The translations under genes and the position numbers were made by a program. From Ornithomonoglobus_A sp034090805 (GTDB taxonomy: Bacteria; Bacillota; Clostridia; UBA1381), in NCBI GenBank assembly GCA_034090805.1, contig JAXDRV010000006.1, positions 1-37,382 of the forward strand: a DNA stretch of 37,382 bases, read 5' to 3'. The notes under the pieces are model-generated. The model had not been told where the DNA came from. It saw only the letters and a list, made by a program, of their open reading frames with translations, and did no database searches. This document shows positions 1-8,127 of this stretch, piece by piece; within the stretch, counting starts at the first letter, position 1; each line of letters starts with the position of its first letter.

Positions 1-128
1 CTTTTGAACGGTCAAGAGCAAGCCGCTGCGCGGTGCTACGTTCGGTGCAAAACTTTAAATTTGCTCCGGCTTAGAAAATCTAAAAATATGATATTGGAAA
101 TTTAGTGTATTTTATGACTGTACATATA

Positions 129-149
129 TTGACAATTCCAATACAATTT
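129..149. repeat. Direct repeat left of the GH78 fragment
   Basis: TTGACAATT, five extra bases, then ACAATTT. The same two blocks occur without the 5-base gap at 1503-1518, right at the stop codon of the GH78 fragment. The pair brackets the fragment exactly. A recombination or insertion footprint is inferred. Bases 1-128 upstream hold no gene I can recognise. Confidence 0.45.
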
Positions 150-1506
150 GAAGAAAAGTGACAAACCATATAAGCTTGAAACGTTTGAAACGTATACTTT
201 TAAGTATATAGGTATTGCTGTTCGTAAGGGAAAGATAAAGGTGGCACTGCCGAAAATTAGAGAATACAGCTATCCGCTTTATGAGAATACCGAATTTTCA
301 TCAAGCGACGATAATCTTAATAAGATATTCAAGGCGGCGGTAAATACATTTCGTCAGAATACGCTTGATATATACATGGACTGTCCGAGCCGCGAAAGAG
401 GCGGATGGCTGTGCGACAGCTATTTCACTGCGCAGTCGGAGCCGATATTTGCCGGAAGCAGTGATGTTGAAAATGCGTTTTTATCGAATTTTACCATGGC
501 TGAGGAATTTCCGAACCTGCCGTCGGGAATGCTGCCGCACAACTATCCGTCATCACTGAGGGGATACGGCGGCGGATATATTCCGCAGTGGGCAATGTGG
601 TATTTTGCCGAGCTTTACGAGTATTGTACAAAACGCTGCGGAGAATTGACAGAGGAGCATAAAAAGCTGTTTTACGGTTTTCTTAAATGGTTAGAGCCGT
701 ACGAAAACGAGGACGGACTGCTTGAAAAGATGCCGGGATGGAATTTTGTCGAGTGGTCGGCGGCGAACGATTGGGTGCAGGACGTCAATTATCCGACAAA
801 TATGCTGTATTCAATGATCTTAAGACAGATGGGTGAGCTGCTCGGTGATGACTTGCTTGCGGCGAAGTCGGAGAGCATCAAAAACAAGGTTATAGAGCAG
901 TCGTTTAACGGCAGATTTTTTACGGATAACGCAGTGAGAAACGAAAACGGCAGGCTTGTAAATACGGGCAATATATCCGAAACGTGCCAATATTACGCAT
1001 ATTTCTGCGGTGTGGCGGATGATAAGGACGAAAGGTTTTCACAGCTTACGCATACAATGCTCTGCGAGTTCGGCGGAAAGAGGACGCCGGATTTGGGAAT
1101 TGAGCCGTCCGCGCCGTTTATAGGCAAGTATTTAAGGCTTGTGATGCTGCTCAGAATGAAACAGTTTTCTCCGGTTTTAGATGATGTATCCGGATATTTT
1201 GCCGGTATGGCAAAAATGACCGGAACGCTTTGGGAAAACGACAGAAAGGAGTCGCTTGAGCACGGCGGCAGCTTAAATCACGGCTTCGCATCATTTGCCG
1301 GTGTTGCGCTTGCTATGGCGTGCGCGGGAATAAGCGATATAGATTACAAAAACAAGAGAATTGATATTGATCGTGAATATGTGCCGAACACTGATTTTGA
1401 TATTAAAATACGTACAGCCGACGGTAATATTGATGTGCATTGTCATAAGGGCAAGAAAACAGTGGTTTTACCCGATAAGTGGGTGTTGGGACTGCACAAA
1501 TCTTGA
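148..1506 (+). CDS. GH78 alpha-L-rhamnosidase, 5'-truncated
   Basis: Six-hairpin (alpha/alpha)6 catalytic region of a bacterial alpha-L-rhamnosidase, which removes terminal L-rhamnose from pectin, rhamnogalacturonan or glycosides. The family motif DCPSRERGGW is at residues 78-87, with Glu83 at the expected general-acid position. A WEN motif and a Gly/His-rich barrel end follow near residues 360-380, and a short beta C-terminal domain closes the protein. At 452 residues it lacks the N-terminal beta domains of typical 700-1000-residue GH78 enzymes. The only start is a TTG at 148 without a ribosome binding site, and an in-frame TGA lies at 130-132, so the 5' half is lost rather than merely outside the window. 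It has no visible promoter. Family is clear; expression and activity are doubtful. Confidence 0.8.
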   Translation: MKKSDKPYKLETFETYTFKYIGIAVRKGKIKVALPKIREYSYPLYENTEFSSSDDNLNKIFKAAVNTFRQNTLDIYMDCPSRERGGWLCDSYFTAQSEPIFAGSSDVENAFLSNFTMAEEFPNLPSGMLPHNYPSSLRGYGGGYIPQWAMWYFAELYEYCTKRCGELTEEHKKLFYGFLKWLEPYENEDGLLEKMPGWNFVEWSAANDWVQDVNYPTNMLYSMILRQMGELLGDDLLAAKSESIKNKVIEQSFNGRFFTDNAVRNENGRLVNTGNISETCQYYAYFCGVADDKDERFSQLTHTMLCEFGGKRTPDLGIEPSAPFIGKYLRLVMLLRMKQFSPVLDDVSGYFAGMAKMTGTLWENDRKESLEHGGSLNHGFASFAGVALAMACAGISDIDYKNKRIDIDREYVPNTDFDIKIRTADGNIDVHCHKGKKTVVLPDKWVLGLHKS

Positions 1507-1518
1507 CAATTACAATTT
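1503..1518. repeat. Direct repeat right of the GH78 fragment
   Basis: TTGACAATTACAATTT, overlapping the TGA stop (1504-1506) of the GH78 fragment. It matches 129-149 apart from a 5-base gap. Confidence 0.45.
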
Positions 1519-1588
1519 AATTCCTACTAAATAATTGCCATTTTCGAAACATTATAAATTTCTAACAGCTTTTATTTAATGACTGCTG

Positions 1589-1640
1589 AACAATTATGAA
1601 ACGCAGCCGCATAGCGGCTTAAAAGCGTTTCATAATTGTT
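1589..1640. repeat. Long inverted repeat with nested hairpin
   Basis: A perfect 16-bp arm (AACAATTATGAAACGC, 1589-1604) pairs with 1625-1640. A second hairpin, AGCCGC/GCGGCT (1605-1619), is nested inside, and imperfect pairing continues outward. It lies between convergent genes and could be a bidirectional terminator-like structure or a small palindromic repeat unit. It has no good T-run. Confidence 0.6.
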
Positions 1641-1664
1641 TGGGCAGACTTTATCAATGCGAAC

Positions 1665-1689
1665 CGTGTAAAATCTCTGATTTTACACG
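1665..1689. terminator. Hairpin, possible terminator
   Basis: A perfect 11-bp stem CGTGTAAAATC / GATTTTACACG with a 3-base loop. On the plus strand it is followed by AAAAATTTT, so the T-run is imperfect. It could end transcription of either convergent gene. Confidence 0.4.
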
Positions 1690-1743
1690 AAAAATTTTGA
1701 CAATAGTCATAATTTTTCCAAATGCAATTGAAAATCGCATTTG

Positions 1744-1779
1744 TTCAGTGAGCATTATTTATTCAGTAGGCATTATTCA
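1744..1779. repeat. 18-bp tandem duplication
   Basis: Two adjacent 18-base units (1744-1761 and 1762-1779) beginning TTCAGT and sharing GCATTATT, with three mismatches. Confidence 0.55.
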
Positions 1780-1844
1780 CGCAACATTTCCGGTGTCATC
1801 TCGACAACAGTGATTTTATCGGAAAGAAATACAAAGAAGGCGTG

Positions 1845-3578
1845 TTAATCTTCCTCTATAGCAGCGGGCTGCGAGTTTATTCTGTGTATAATTTCCGGGT
1901 CGAATTTGAATTTGCGGTCATATGTCATAAGACCGTTTACTTCCTGTTCCACATCATATAATTGAGTATAGCAGAAGCCCATCATATACGGGTTATTAAT
2001 AAGTGCCTCCGTAAGCCCTTTATAACGTTCGATAAATTCATCTTCGGTCTTCGGGCCTTCGCCGTAGCCCCAGCCCTCTGCTTTATCGGGTGCCCATCTG
2101 ATTCCGCCGTATTCGCTGACAAAGGTAGGATCGGTTCCGTTATAGTGCTGGCGATTTCCTAACATAGGATTGTCTTTCATAATACCGTCTGTAAGCTGTG
2201 CGTAATTGGCAGTAAAAATCTCAGGATTCTGCTCATAATCATGTACATCGAATATATCCGTTTGAACGTGGAAGTTGCCGCTTGTATCTATTACAGGTCT
2301 TGTAGGGTCAACCGCTTTCGTTGCAAGATATATAAGCCGTACCAATTCATCGGACTGTTTTCTGCCCTCAAAATCCCATGTTTCATTTAACGGACACCAT
2401 CCGATAATTGAGGGGTGGCACATATCTCTGTCGAGCGCTTCAAGCCATTCGGGCAGAAAATGCTGTATCTGTCCCATATCTGTTATATTAAGCTCCCAGT
2501 TGGCGTGTTCACCCCAAACTATGTAGCCAAGCTTATCTGCCCAATAGAGAAATCTCGGTTCAAAAATCTTTTCGTGCAGTCTTGCTCCGTTAAAGCCAAG
2601 CTGCATTGAACAGAGAATATCGTTTTTGAGTGCATCATCTGTAGGTGCTGTATAAATGCCGTCGGGATAGAAGCCCTGGTCAAGCACCCATCTGCCGAAT
2701 ACCGGCTTGCCGTTTATTTTGAAGGCGCGTCCGTCAAGGCACACTGTTCTTAAACCGAAATAACTCTGTACAAAATCAAGTGTTGCTCCGTCTTTTTCAA
2801 CCGTCAGTTCCAAATCATAAAGTCTGCTGGCACCAACCTCCCATAAATGTTTTTCGGAGAGAGGGACAGTGATTTCAATAAAGCTTGAATAGGCGAGGCA
2901 TTCATTGCTGCCGACCTCTTTATCCTCCCATAAAGCCTTAGCTTTAACCGTGCAGCCGAGAAAATCTCCGGCGAGGCGGCATTTTATATTTACCGAGGGC
3001 GTGTCAATATCCGATATGTAATTGACATTATCAATATAGCAGCTGTCCACACATTCAAGCCACACAGTCTGCCAAATGCCTGTTGTTCTTGTGTAGCTGC
3101 ATCCGAATGAATGAAGCTGCGGACATTGTTTGCCTGCGGGCTGATTGTGGCTTCTGACATCGTCGTATGCGCATAATGTGATGTAGTTTCCGCTGTCTTT
3201 AAGATGCTCGGTTATATCAAAGGTGAACGGAGTGTATCCGCCGCGATGCTCACCTATTTTTATGCCGTTTACAAAAACTACTGCATGGTAGTCTACAGCA
3301 CCGAAGTGAATCAGAATTTTTCTGCCGTTCCATTCCTTTGGAATATCAAGCGTGCGCCTGTACCATACACATTCCATAAAGTCTTTGTTGTTTATGCCCG
3401 AAAGCTCGCTTTCGGGGCAGAACGGTACAATAATGCGGCCGTCAAGACTGTCACGCTTGAAAAATTCCTTTTCCATGCCGCATTTTGCGTTGTCGATTTC
3501 AAAATCCCATTCGCCGTTAAGATTGAGCCAGTCGTTTCTGACAAGCTGCGGTCTGGGGTATTCGTTTCTCGGTATCAT
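1845..3578 (-). CDS. GH2 family glycoside hydrolase
   Basis: A glycoside hydrolase family 2 enzyme (beta-galactosidase / beta-glucuronidase / beta-mannosidase superfamily). An N-terminal jelly-roll sugar-binding domain (about residues 10-180) and an Ig-like domain (about 180-275) precede a TIM barrel (about 285-570). The barrel has the acid/base Glu399 in PLNET and the nucleophile Glu489 in VSEYGG. At 577 residues it is a short, three-domain GH2. No signal peptide is seen, so it probably acts in the cytoplasm on imported oligosaccharides. The start ATG is preceded by GGAGG. It has its own promoter and lies 121 bp downstream of the AraC gene in the same direction; GH127 and GH78 neighbours suggest an arabinose- or rhamnose-decorated plant glycan. 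The exact substrate cannot be read from sequence. Confidence 0.88.
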   Translation of the reverse strand: MIPRNEYPRPQLVRNDWLNLNGEWDFEIDNAKCGMEKEFFKRDSLDGRIIVPFCPESELSGINNKDFMECVWYRRTLDIPKEWNGRKILIHFGAVDYHAVVFVNGIKIGEHRGGYTPFTFDITEHLKDSGNYITLCAYDDVRSHNQPAGKQCPQLHSFGCSYTRTTGIWQTVWLECVDSCYIDNVNYISDIDTPSVNIKCRLAGDFLGCTVKAKALWEDKEVGSNECLAYSSFIEITVPLSEKHLWEVGASRLYDLELTVEKDGATLDFVQSYFGLRTVCLDGRAFKINGKPVFGRWVLDQGFYPDGIYTAPTDDALKNDILCSMQLGFNGARLHEKIFEPRFLYWADKLGYIVWGEHANWELNITDMGQIQHFLPEWLEALDRDMCHPSIIGWCPLNETWDFEGRKQSDELVRLIYLATKAVDPTRPVIDTSGNFHVQTDIFDVHDYEQNPEIFTANYAQLTDGIMKDNPMLGNRQHYNGTDPTFVSEYGGIRWAPDKAEGWGYGEGPKTEDEFIERYKGLTEALINNPYMMGFCYTQLYDVEQEVNGLMTYDRKFKFDPEIIHRINSQPAAIEED

Positions 3579-3610
3579 AATAAAAACCTCCGTAAAATTT
3601 ATTCTGTTAT

Positions 3611-3639
3611 ATTATATCATTTCGGTATATATGTGTAAA
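3611..3639 (-). promoter_or_regulatory. Promoter of the GH2 gene with palindromic operator candidate
   Basis: Reading leftward: -35 TTTACA (3634-3639), 17-bp spacer, -10 TATAAT (3611-3616). The 16-bp palindrome ATGTGTAAATGCACAT (3631-3646) covers the -35 and may be a regulator site. Confidence 0.6.
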
Positions 3640-3699
3640 TGCACATTTCTACTTTATTATTGATGTATTCTACTGTTTATATATCCTTAAAGCCGACCG

Positions 3700-4509
3700 C
3701 TATTTATCATTCATCTTTATATTAAAATACATATTCCTAAATTGTGACGGGCTTTTTCCTTCATGATAGTTAAAGAATTTTATAAAATGATTTTCATTTA
3801 CAAATCCCGTTTGTGCAGATATTTCTTTAACAGATAAATCGGTGGTGAGGAGGAGATCTTTGGCGTATTTCATTCTTTCGGCGGAAATGTATTCTTTCAT
3901 GCCGACACCGAATATTTTTTTGAACAGCTTGCTGATATAGTCAGGACTGTATCCAAAGTGTTTTGCAACCGATAAAACAGATACATTTTTATCGATTTTC
4001 ATCCTTATATATTCAGCAACTTTATTTGCAAAGCTGTTGCCCGATTTGAATGAGGTCAAGTTTTGCAATTCATTAAAAATCAAAAATGACGCAGCATCTA
4101 AGGCGTCTGTATTGTATACAGGCGTTCTTGACATATGCAGCAGTTTTTTCAGCAGATATTTTAAGTCATAGAAATCAGCATCAACAAAGGTTTTAAACGG
4201 CATTGCACAATCAGTATGAAAATGTAACCAGTAAAACGATGTTAAACCATTGCTTACACGGTAGCCTCCGTGCTGTTTGCCTTGTTCAAGCAATATACAT
4301 TCATTTGTGTGTAACTCATATTTTTCATCCTCTTCGAACAGGTATACAGTTCCCGAAAGCACAAAAATCAGTTCATAACTGTCTATCACTCGGATGGGAT
4401 GAATCCATTCATCATCGGAATGAAATTCTCCGATATTTTCATATGCAAAATAATTATTATCTGTTTTCAACATGACGGATTTTCTCACCATTTCTCTTTT
4501 TTTTCTCAT
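3700..4509 (-). CDS. AraC-family transcriptional regulator
   Basis: A two-domain AraC/XylS regulator. Residues about 15-130 form a cupin-like effector-sensing domain, rich in His and acidic residues with an HGGYRV segment. Residues about 165-265 form the double helix-turn-helix, with typical SVAKHFGYSPDYISKLFK and EISAQTGFVNENHFIKFF helices ending in the PSQFR motif. At 269 residues the length is normal. The ORF begins MRKKREMV; the ATG at M7 is an alternative start. It is divergent from GH127 and upstream of GH2, so it very likely controls both in response to a sugar. Its promoter overlaps the GH127 promoter (4509-4557). Confidence 0.88.
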   Translation of the reverse strand: MRKKREMVRKSVMLKTDNNYFAYENIGEFHSDDEWIHPIRVIDSYELIFVLSGTVYLFEEDEKYELHTNECILLEQGKQHGGYRVSNGLTSFYWLHFHTDCAMPFKTFVDADFYDLKYLLKKLLHMSRTPVYNTDALDAASFLIFNELQNLTSFKSGNSFANKVAEYIRMKIDKNVSVLSVAKHFGYSPDYISKLFKKIFGVGMKEYISAERMKYAKDLLLTTDLSVKEISAQTGFVNENHFIKFFNYHEGKSPSQFRNMYFNIKMNDK

Positions 4510-4537
4510 TGACAGGGATTATATATCTAATTATAAT
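4509..4537 (+). promoter_or_regulatory. Promoter of the GH127 gene
   Basis: TTGACA (4509-4514), 17-bp spacer, TATAAT (4532-4537): near-consensus sigma-70. The -35 touches the first base of the divergent AraC gene. A CCGC/GCGG mini-hairpin (4584-4596) sits just before the ribosome binding site. Confidence 0.75.
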
Positions 4538-4557
4538 ATAAATATACGAAAAGTCAA
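4530..4557 (-). promoter_or_regulatory. Promoter of the AraC gene
   Basis: Reading leftward: TTGACT (4552-4557), 16-bp spacer, TATAAT (4530-4535). Its -10 shares bases with the -10 of the rightward GH127 promoter, so the two cannot be occupied together. Confidence 0.65.
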
Positions 4558-4617
4558 TAGTAATTTTTCAATTAATGCTTATACCGCAAAAAGCGGAAGA
4601 AAGGAGAAGTGACGGAT

Positions 4618-6435
4618 ATGAAAAATATTTGTTTTGAAAACATCAAAATTAATGATGGATTTTGGAAGGTAAAACAGGATATGGTGAAAAATTCAACCCT
4701 GTATGCGGTCTATAATCGGTTTGTGGATACTCATCGATTTGACGCTTTTTCATGCACATGGAAAGAGGGCGAGCCAGATATGCCGCATATTTTTTGGGAC
4801 TCGGATGTGGCAAAGTGGATAGAGGGTGCCTCTTATTTGCTGATGGAGCAAAGAGATGAAAGGATAGAAGCGATAATAGATGACGTAGTTGACAAGATAG
4901 TGAGCAACAGTGATGAAAACGGCTATTTCAACAGTCATTTTCTTGTAACGGAAAAGGATAAGCGGTTTAAAATAAGGGATAATCATGAGCTTTATTGTGC
5001 GGGGCACCTTATGGAGGCGGCTGTTGCATACAATAAGGCAACCGGCAAGGATAAATTCTTAAAAGCGATGTGCAGATTTGCCGACTATATCTACAAGGTA
5101 TTCAGAGAAGAAAAGAGTGCGGAATTTGTCACTCCGGGACATCCCGAAATTGAATTGGCTCTTGTAAGGCTTTACGATGCAACGGGGGAAAAGCGGTATC
5201 TGGAGCTGTCAAAGTTTTTCATTGATGAGCATGGTACGGGAAAAGATGATCCTGATAACAGAGGGGATTTTGCAAATATTCTGTATAATCAAGATGACGT
5301 GCCTCTGCGTGAACGTTCGACTGCCGAGGGGCACGCTGTGCGAGCATTATATCTTTACTGCGGTATGGCGGATATTGCCGCAAGATGCAATGATTCGGAG
5401 CTGCTTGAAGCGTGCAAGCGTGTGTTTGAGGATATGGCAAATAAGAAAATGTATATCAGCGGCGGACTGGGCTCAACATATTTGGGCGAAGCATTTACCG
5501 TACCGTATCATCTGCCGAACAGAACGGCATATACAGAAACTTGTGCAGCTATTGCAATGGCATTATTCTGTAAACGTATGCAGCAGCTGGATATTGACTC
5601 GAAATATGCCGATGTTGCGGAAAGAGTAATTTATAACGGATTTTTATCAGGTGTATCTATGGACGGTAAATCGTTTTTCTATGAAAATCCGCTTGAAATA
5701 GATCCAAAATTTAATGATGTGAATAACTCGACAAAAACAAAAGAGCGTTTCCCGATAACACAGCGTGTGGAGGTGTTTGAATGCTCCTGCTGTCCGCCTA
5801 ACATAGTAAGGTTTATACCGTCGATTGCCGATTTGATGTACAGCTTTGACGATGAAACTGTTTATATTCATCAGTACATAGATTCGGAGACGGAATATGA
5901 TAATATACATATATCGCAGACGACTGCCTATCCTGCGGACGGGAAAATAAAGATAAGATGCAGTGCACCGCAAAAGCAGATTGCTTTGCGTATTCCGTCA
6001 TGGTGTTCCGATTTTAAAATAAACGCTGATTATACGGTGAAAAACGGGTATGCGTATATTGCACTTGACGGCATCAGCGAAATAGAGCTTGAGCTTAGTA
6101 TGCCGGTTGTCTGCGTAAAATCAAATAAACGTGTACATGAAAATGCGGGCAGAATTGCCGTTATGAGAGGCCCTGTTCTCTATTGCGCCGAGGGAGTGGA
6201 TAACGGCGAGGATTTAGCGGGAATTGCAGTCGATATATCATCGGAATTTAAGCAGGAAGAGAACGATTTTATTCTTCCGTCGCTTTCTGTATGCGCCTAT
6301 AGAGAAAAGGACAGCGATATGCTTTATTCAAAGGCGGGCGATGACTATGAAAAATTCACATTAAAGCTCATTCCTTATTACGCTTTTGCAAACAGAGGCG
6401 AAACGGAAATGACTGTATGGTTTTTAAGAAAATAA
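4618..6435 (+). CDS. GH127 beta-L-arabinofuranosidase
   Basis: A glycoside hydrolase family 127 enzyme (the family formerly DUF1680, type enzyme HypBA1), releasing L-arabinofuranose from plant extensins, pectins or arabinan side chains. An (alpha/alpha)6 barrel is followed by beta-sandwich domains; 605 residues is typical. The zinc and catalytic set is intact: Glu307-x-Cys309 (in TETC) and the vicinal pair Cys391-Cys392 in CSCCPPN, where the first Cys is the expected nucleophile. An ORF extends to a GTG at 4609, but AAGGAG at 4601-4606 leaves only 2 bases to it and 11 to the ATG at 4618, so the ATG is chosen. No signal peptide is present. It is divergent from the AraC regulator and likely controlled by it. 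Confidence 0.92.
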   Translation: MKNICFENIKINDGFWKVKQDMVKNSTLYAVYNRFVDTHRFDAFSCTWKEGEPDMPHIFWDSDVAKWIEGASYLLMEQRDERIEAIIDDVVDKIVSNSDENGYFNSHFLVTEKDKRFKIRDNHELYCAGHLMEAAVAYNKATGKDKFLKAMCRFADYIYKVFREEKSAEFVTPGHPEIELALVRLYDATGEKRYLELSKFFIDEHGTGKDDPDNRGDFANILYNQDDVPLRERSTAEGHAVRALYLYCGMADIAARCNDSELLEACKRVFEDMANKKMYISGGLGSTYLGEAFTVPYHLPNRTAYTETCAAIAMALFCKRMQQLDIDSKYADVAERVIYNGFLSGVSMDGKSFFYENPLEIDPKFNDVNNSTKTKERFPITQRVEVFECSCCPPNIVRFIPSIADLMYSFDDETVYIHQYIDSETEYDNIHISQTTAYPADGKIKIRCSAPQKQIALRIPSWCSDFKINADYTVKNGYAYIALDGISEIELELSMPVVCVKSNKRVHENAGRIAVMRGPVLYCAEGVDNGEDLAGIAVDISSEFKQEENDFILPSLSVCAYREKDSDMLYSKAGDDYEKFTLKLIPYYAFANRGETEMTVWFLRK

Positions 6436-6453
6436 AAGGAAGAAGGTGGTGCG

Positions 6454-6571
6454 GGCATAAATGCGCTTTTGGAATCATATGTTTTTTACGATATAAAGCG
6501 ATTCGATATTAAGGGAAAAGAAATGTTAAGGGCTCTCGGAAAGTACTATATCGTTGATATGGGGCTTCACA
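6454..6571 (+). pseudogene. Remnant of a DUF4143 / AAA ATPase
   Basis: A frame open here reads INALLESYVFYDIKRFDIKG and ends KYYIVDMGL. This is the recognisable hallmark of the DUF4143 region of prokaryotic AAA ATPases, where the LVNSY/LESY...FY...R.D.KGK...KYY..D.GL pattern is conserved. Only about 38 codons remain; the Walker motifs and the rest of the roughly 400-residue protein are absent. The reading switches abruptly around 6565-6572 into a different frame coding for a GH78 fragment. It starts 18 bp after the GH127 stop. Confidence 0.6.
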
Positions 6572-6895
6572 GGTTTCCGATTTGTAAAGCTTGAAGCGGT
6601 ACATGGTGATATAACCGTAAAGACTGTAAGGGCAGAGACTGATATAAAGGATATAGAATATAAGGGTTCATTCAGGTCGAGTGATGAGCTGCTTAATAAA
6701 ATTTGGCAGACGGGTGCATATACGGTGCATCTTAATATGCACGACTATGTATGGGACGGAGTAAAGCGTGACAGGCTTGTGTGGATAGGCGACACCAATC
6801 CGGAGATAGCGACGATAAAATCGGTGTTCGGATACGATGAGAGTGTTCCGAACAGCCTTGATTTTGTCAAGGAGGAAAACTTGCCGTCTTCATAA
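6554..6895 (+). pseudogene. Remnant of a GH78-like alpha-L-rhamnosidase
   Basis: The frame from about 6570 reads FTGFRFVKLEAV, which is the end of the beta-sandwich before the GH78 barrel. The first barrel helices follow, including WDGVKRDRLVWIGD, the variant catalytic-entry motif of a GH78 subgroup. It stops after about 105 residues at the start of the barrel. Both the upstream domains and nearly all the catalytic barrel are missing. The fragment differs from the GH78 copy at 148-1506, so it comes from a separate gene. The nominal TTG start at 6554 belongs to the DUF4143 remnant sequence. Confidence 0.65.
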
Positions 6896-6931
6896 AATAT
6901 ACTATCTCTTTACGGCAAGGGAGGTATCTAA

Positions 6932-7102
6932 ATGAATGACAATATTTCGTATTTAACTGATACAAGTAAAATATCCTTAGAAAAAATGAATTTTACAGTT
7001 ATCAATCTGCGCCCAAAGGATTCTGATAAATGCAACGATACAAAACTTGACATCGAAAGAAAACTTTTTGATATATTTAAAAAATATGTTGACAAGCATT
7101 GA
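6932..7102 (+). CDS. Small protein of 56 residues upstream of a recombinase
   Basis: ATG at 6932 follows GGGAGG by a normal spacing. The product is 56 residues, beginning MNDNISYLTD and ending IFKKYVDKH, charged and helical, with no membrane segment. I do not recognise the family. It lies 74 bp before the serine recombinase start in the same direction; small accessory ORFs of this size often precede large serine recombinases in clostridial mobile elements. A role in the element is inferred from position only. Confidence 0.5.
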   Translation: MNDNISYLTDTSKISLEKMNFTVINLRPKDSDKCNDTKLDIERKLFDIFKKYVDKH

Positions 7103-7176
7103 AATGTGTTTTACAGCGCGTTATAATATGGGTAGTATGGGCAGCTCATATCATAACATCGTTATGGAGGTATACG

Positions 7177-7909
7177 ATGTTTGATGCTATTTATACAAGA
7201 CAATCTATTGATAAGGTGGACAGTATATCAGTGGAAAGCCAGCTTGAATACTGCAAATATGAAACACGCGGTAATGTTTATAAAGTATATTCGGATAAGG
7301 GCTACAGCGGTAAAAATACCAATCGTCCCGGTTTTGAAAGTATGATGAAGGATATTAAACAAGGCGGTGTTTCAAGAGTTATCGTTTATAAGCTGGATCG
7401 TATCAGTCGTTCTATTTTGGACTTTGCAAATATGATGGACGTATTTCAAGAATACAATGTTGAATTTGTTTCATCTACGGAGCGATTTGATACATCTACG
7501 CCTATCGGACGTGCAATGCTGAATATTTGCATTGTATTTGCACAGCTTGAACGTGAAACTATACAAAAGAGAGTTGCAGACGCATATTAAAATAAATGAA
7601 AATAAAATCAAGTTATCCGAAATTGACAACGAAATTAACGACTTGCTTTCAAAAGTTATCGGAGCAAATTCCGTTCTTATGGAGTACATAAACAAAAAGG
7701 TTGAGCAACTGGATGCCGAACGCAAAAGTATTCAGGAAGAAATTCTTTTACTCACTCATAATCAGGGTATAAAGGATTTTGATACAATATCAAATCACGT
7801 TAATGCTTGGGAGGGTATCAGCTTTGAAGATAAGCAGGCAGTCGTTGACGTACTTATAAAAGTGATACATATCGCCGACGGCAATATAGAGATAACTTGG
7901 AATATTTAA
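7177..7909 (+). pseudogene. Large serine recombinase, internally deleted
   Basis: ATG at 7177 follows GGAGG (7166-7170). Residues 1-137 are the resolvase catalytic domain: AIYTRQS with the nucleophile Ser10, the Arg-rich VYKLDRISRS, then TPIGRAMLNICIVFAQLERE. The frame ends at 7590. From about 7595 a second frame encodes the C-terminal coiled coil and tail (LSEIDNEINDLLSKV to the stop at 7909). The recombinase and zinc-ribbon DNA-binding domains, roughly 200 or more residues, are missing. A single internal deletion with frame change explains this. It marks the site of a dead integrative element. Confidence 0.8.
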
Positions 7910-7920
7910 GGCGCCCTTGT

Positions 7921-8046
7921 ATGACGCCGTTTTTAAGGATATTTTCACTTGTATCTTTCCGTTTCGGTGAAGCGCTTGATAAGATGCAGTCTGATATGAA
8001 GAAAAAACGTATCACCGGCACCGGAATAAAATGCCCTCTTCAATAA
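7921..8046 (+). other. Short ORF, 41 residues, unrecognised
   Basis: ATG at 7921 opens a 41-codon frame beginning MTPFLRIFSL with a Lys/Gly-rich tail. No ribosome binding site is visible and I know no homologue. It could be another remnant in the recombinase scar or chance. Confidence 0.2.
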
Positions 8047-8076
8047 GTTTTTATCAAATTACGGGATGTATAAGCG

Positions 8077-8106
8077 AAAGGGACTGTAAAATAATGCAGT
8101 CCCTTT
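8077..8106 (-). terminator. Terminator-like hairpin after the Gfo/Idh operon
   Basis: A perfect 10-bp stem AAAGGGACTG / CAGTCCCTTT with a 10-base loop, 22 bp beyond the operon's last stop. The T-run is short, so its strength is uncertain; it may serve both directions. Confidence 0.55.
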
Positions 8107-8127
8107 GCTTACAGGCTGATAACCTGT

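Larger units (their letters stand above)
1507..1844. other. Intergenic region with stacked hairpins, no intact gene
   Basis: This 338-base AT-rich gap between convergent GH78 and GH2 genes holds three successive inverted repeats (1589-1640, 1665-1689, 1720-1742) and an 18-bp tandem duplication (1744-1779). The minus strand also stays open for 23 codons just past the GH2 stop. No full gene, tRNA or clear T-run terminator is seen. Confidence 0.6.

Noticed and set aside
1..12. The 12-mer CTTTTGAACGGT at the window start recurs at 12172-12183.
   Set aside because: Similarity does not extend beyond 12 bases, so it cannot be called a repeat element.
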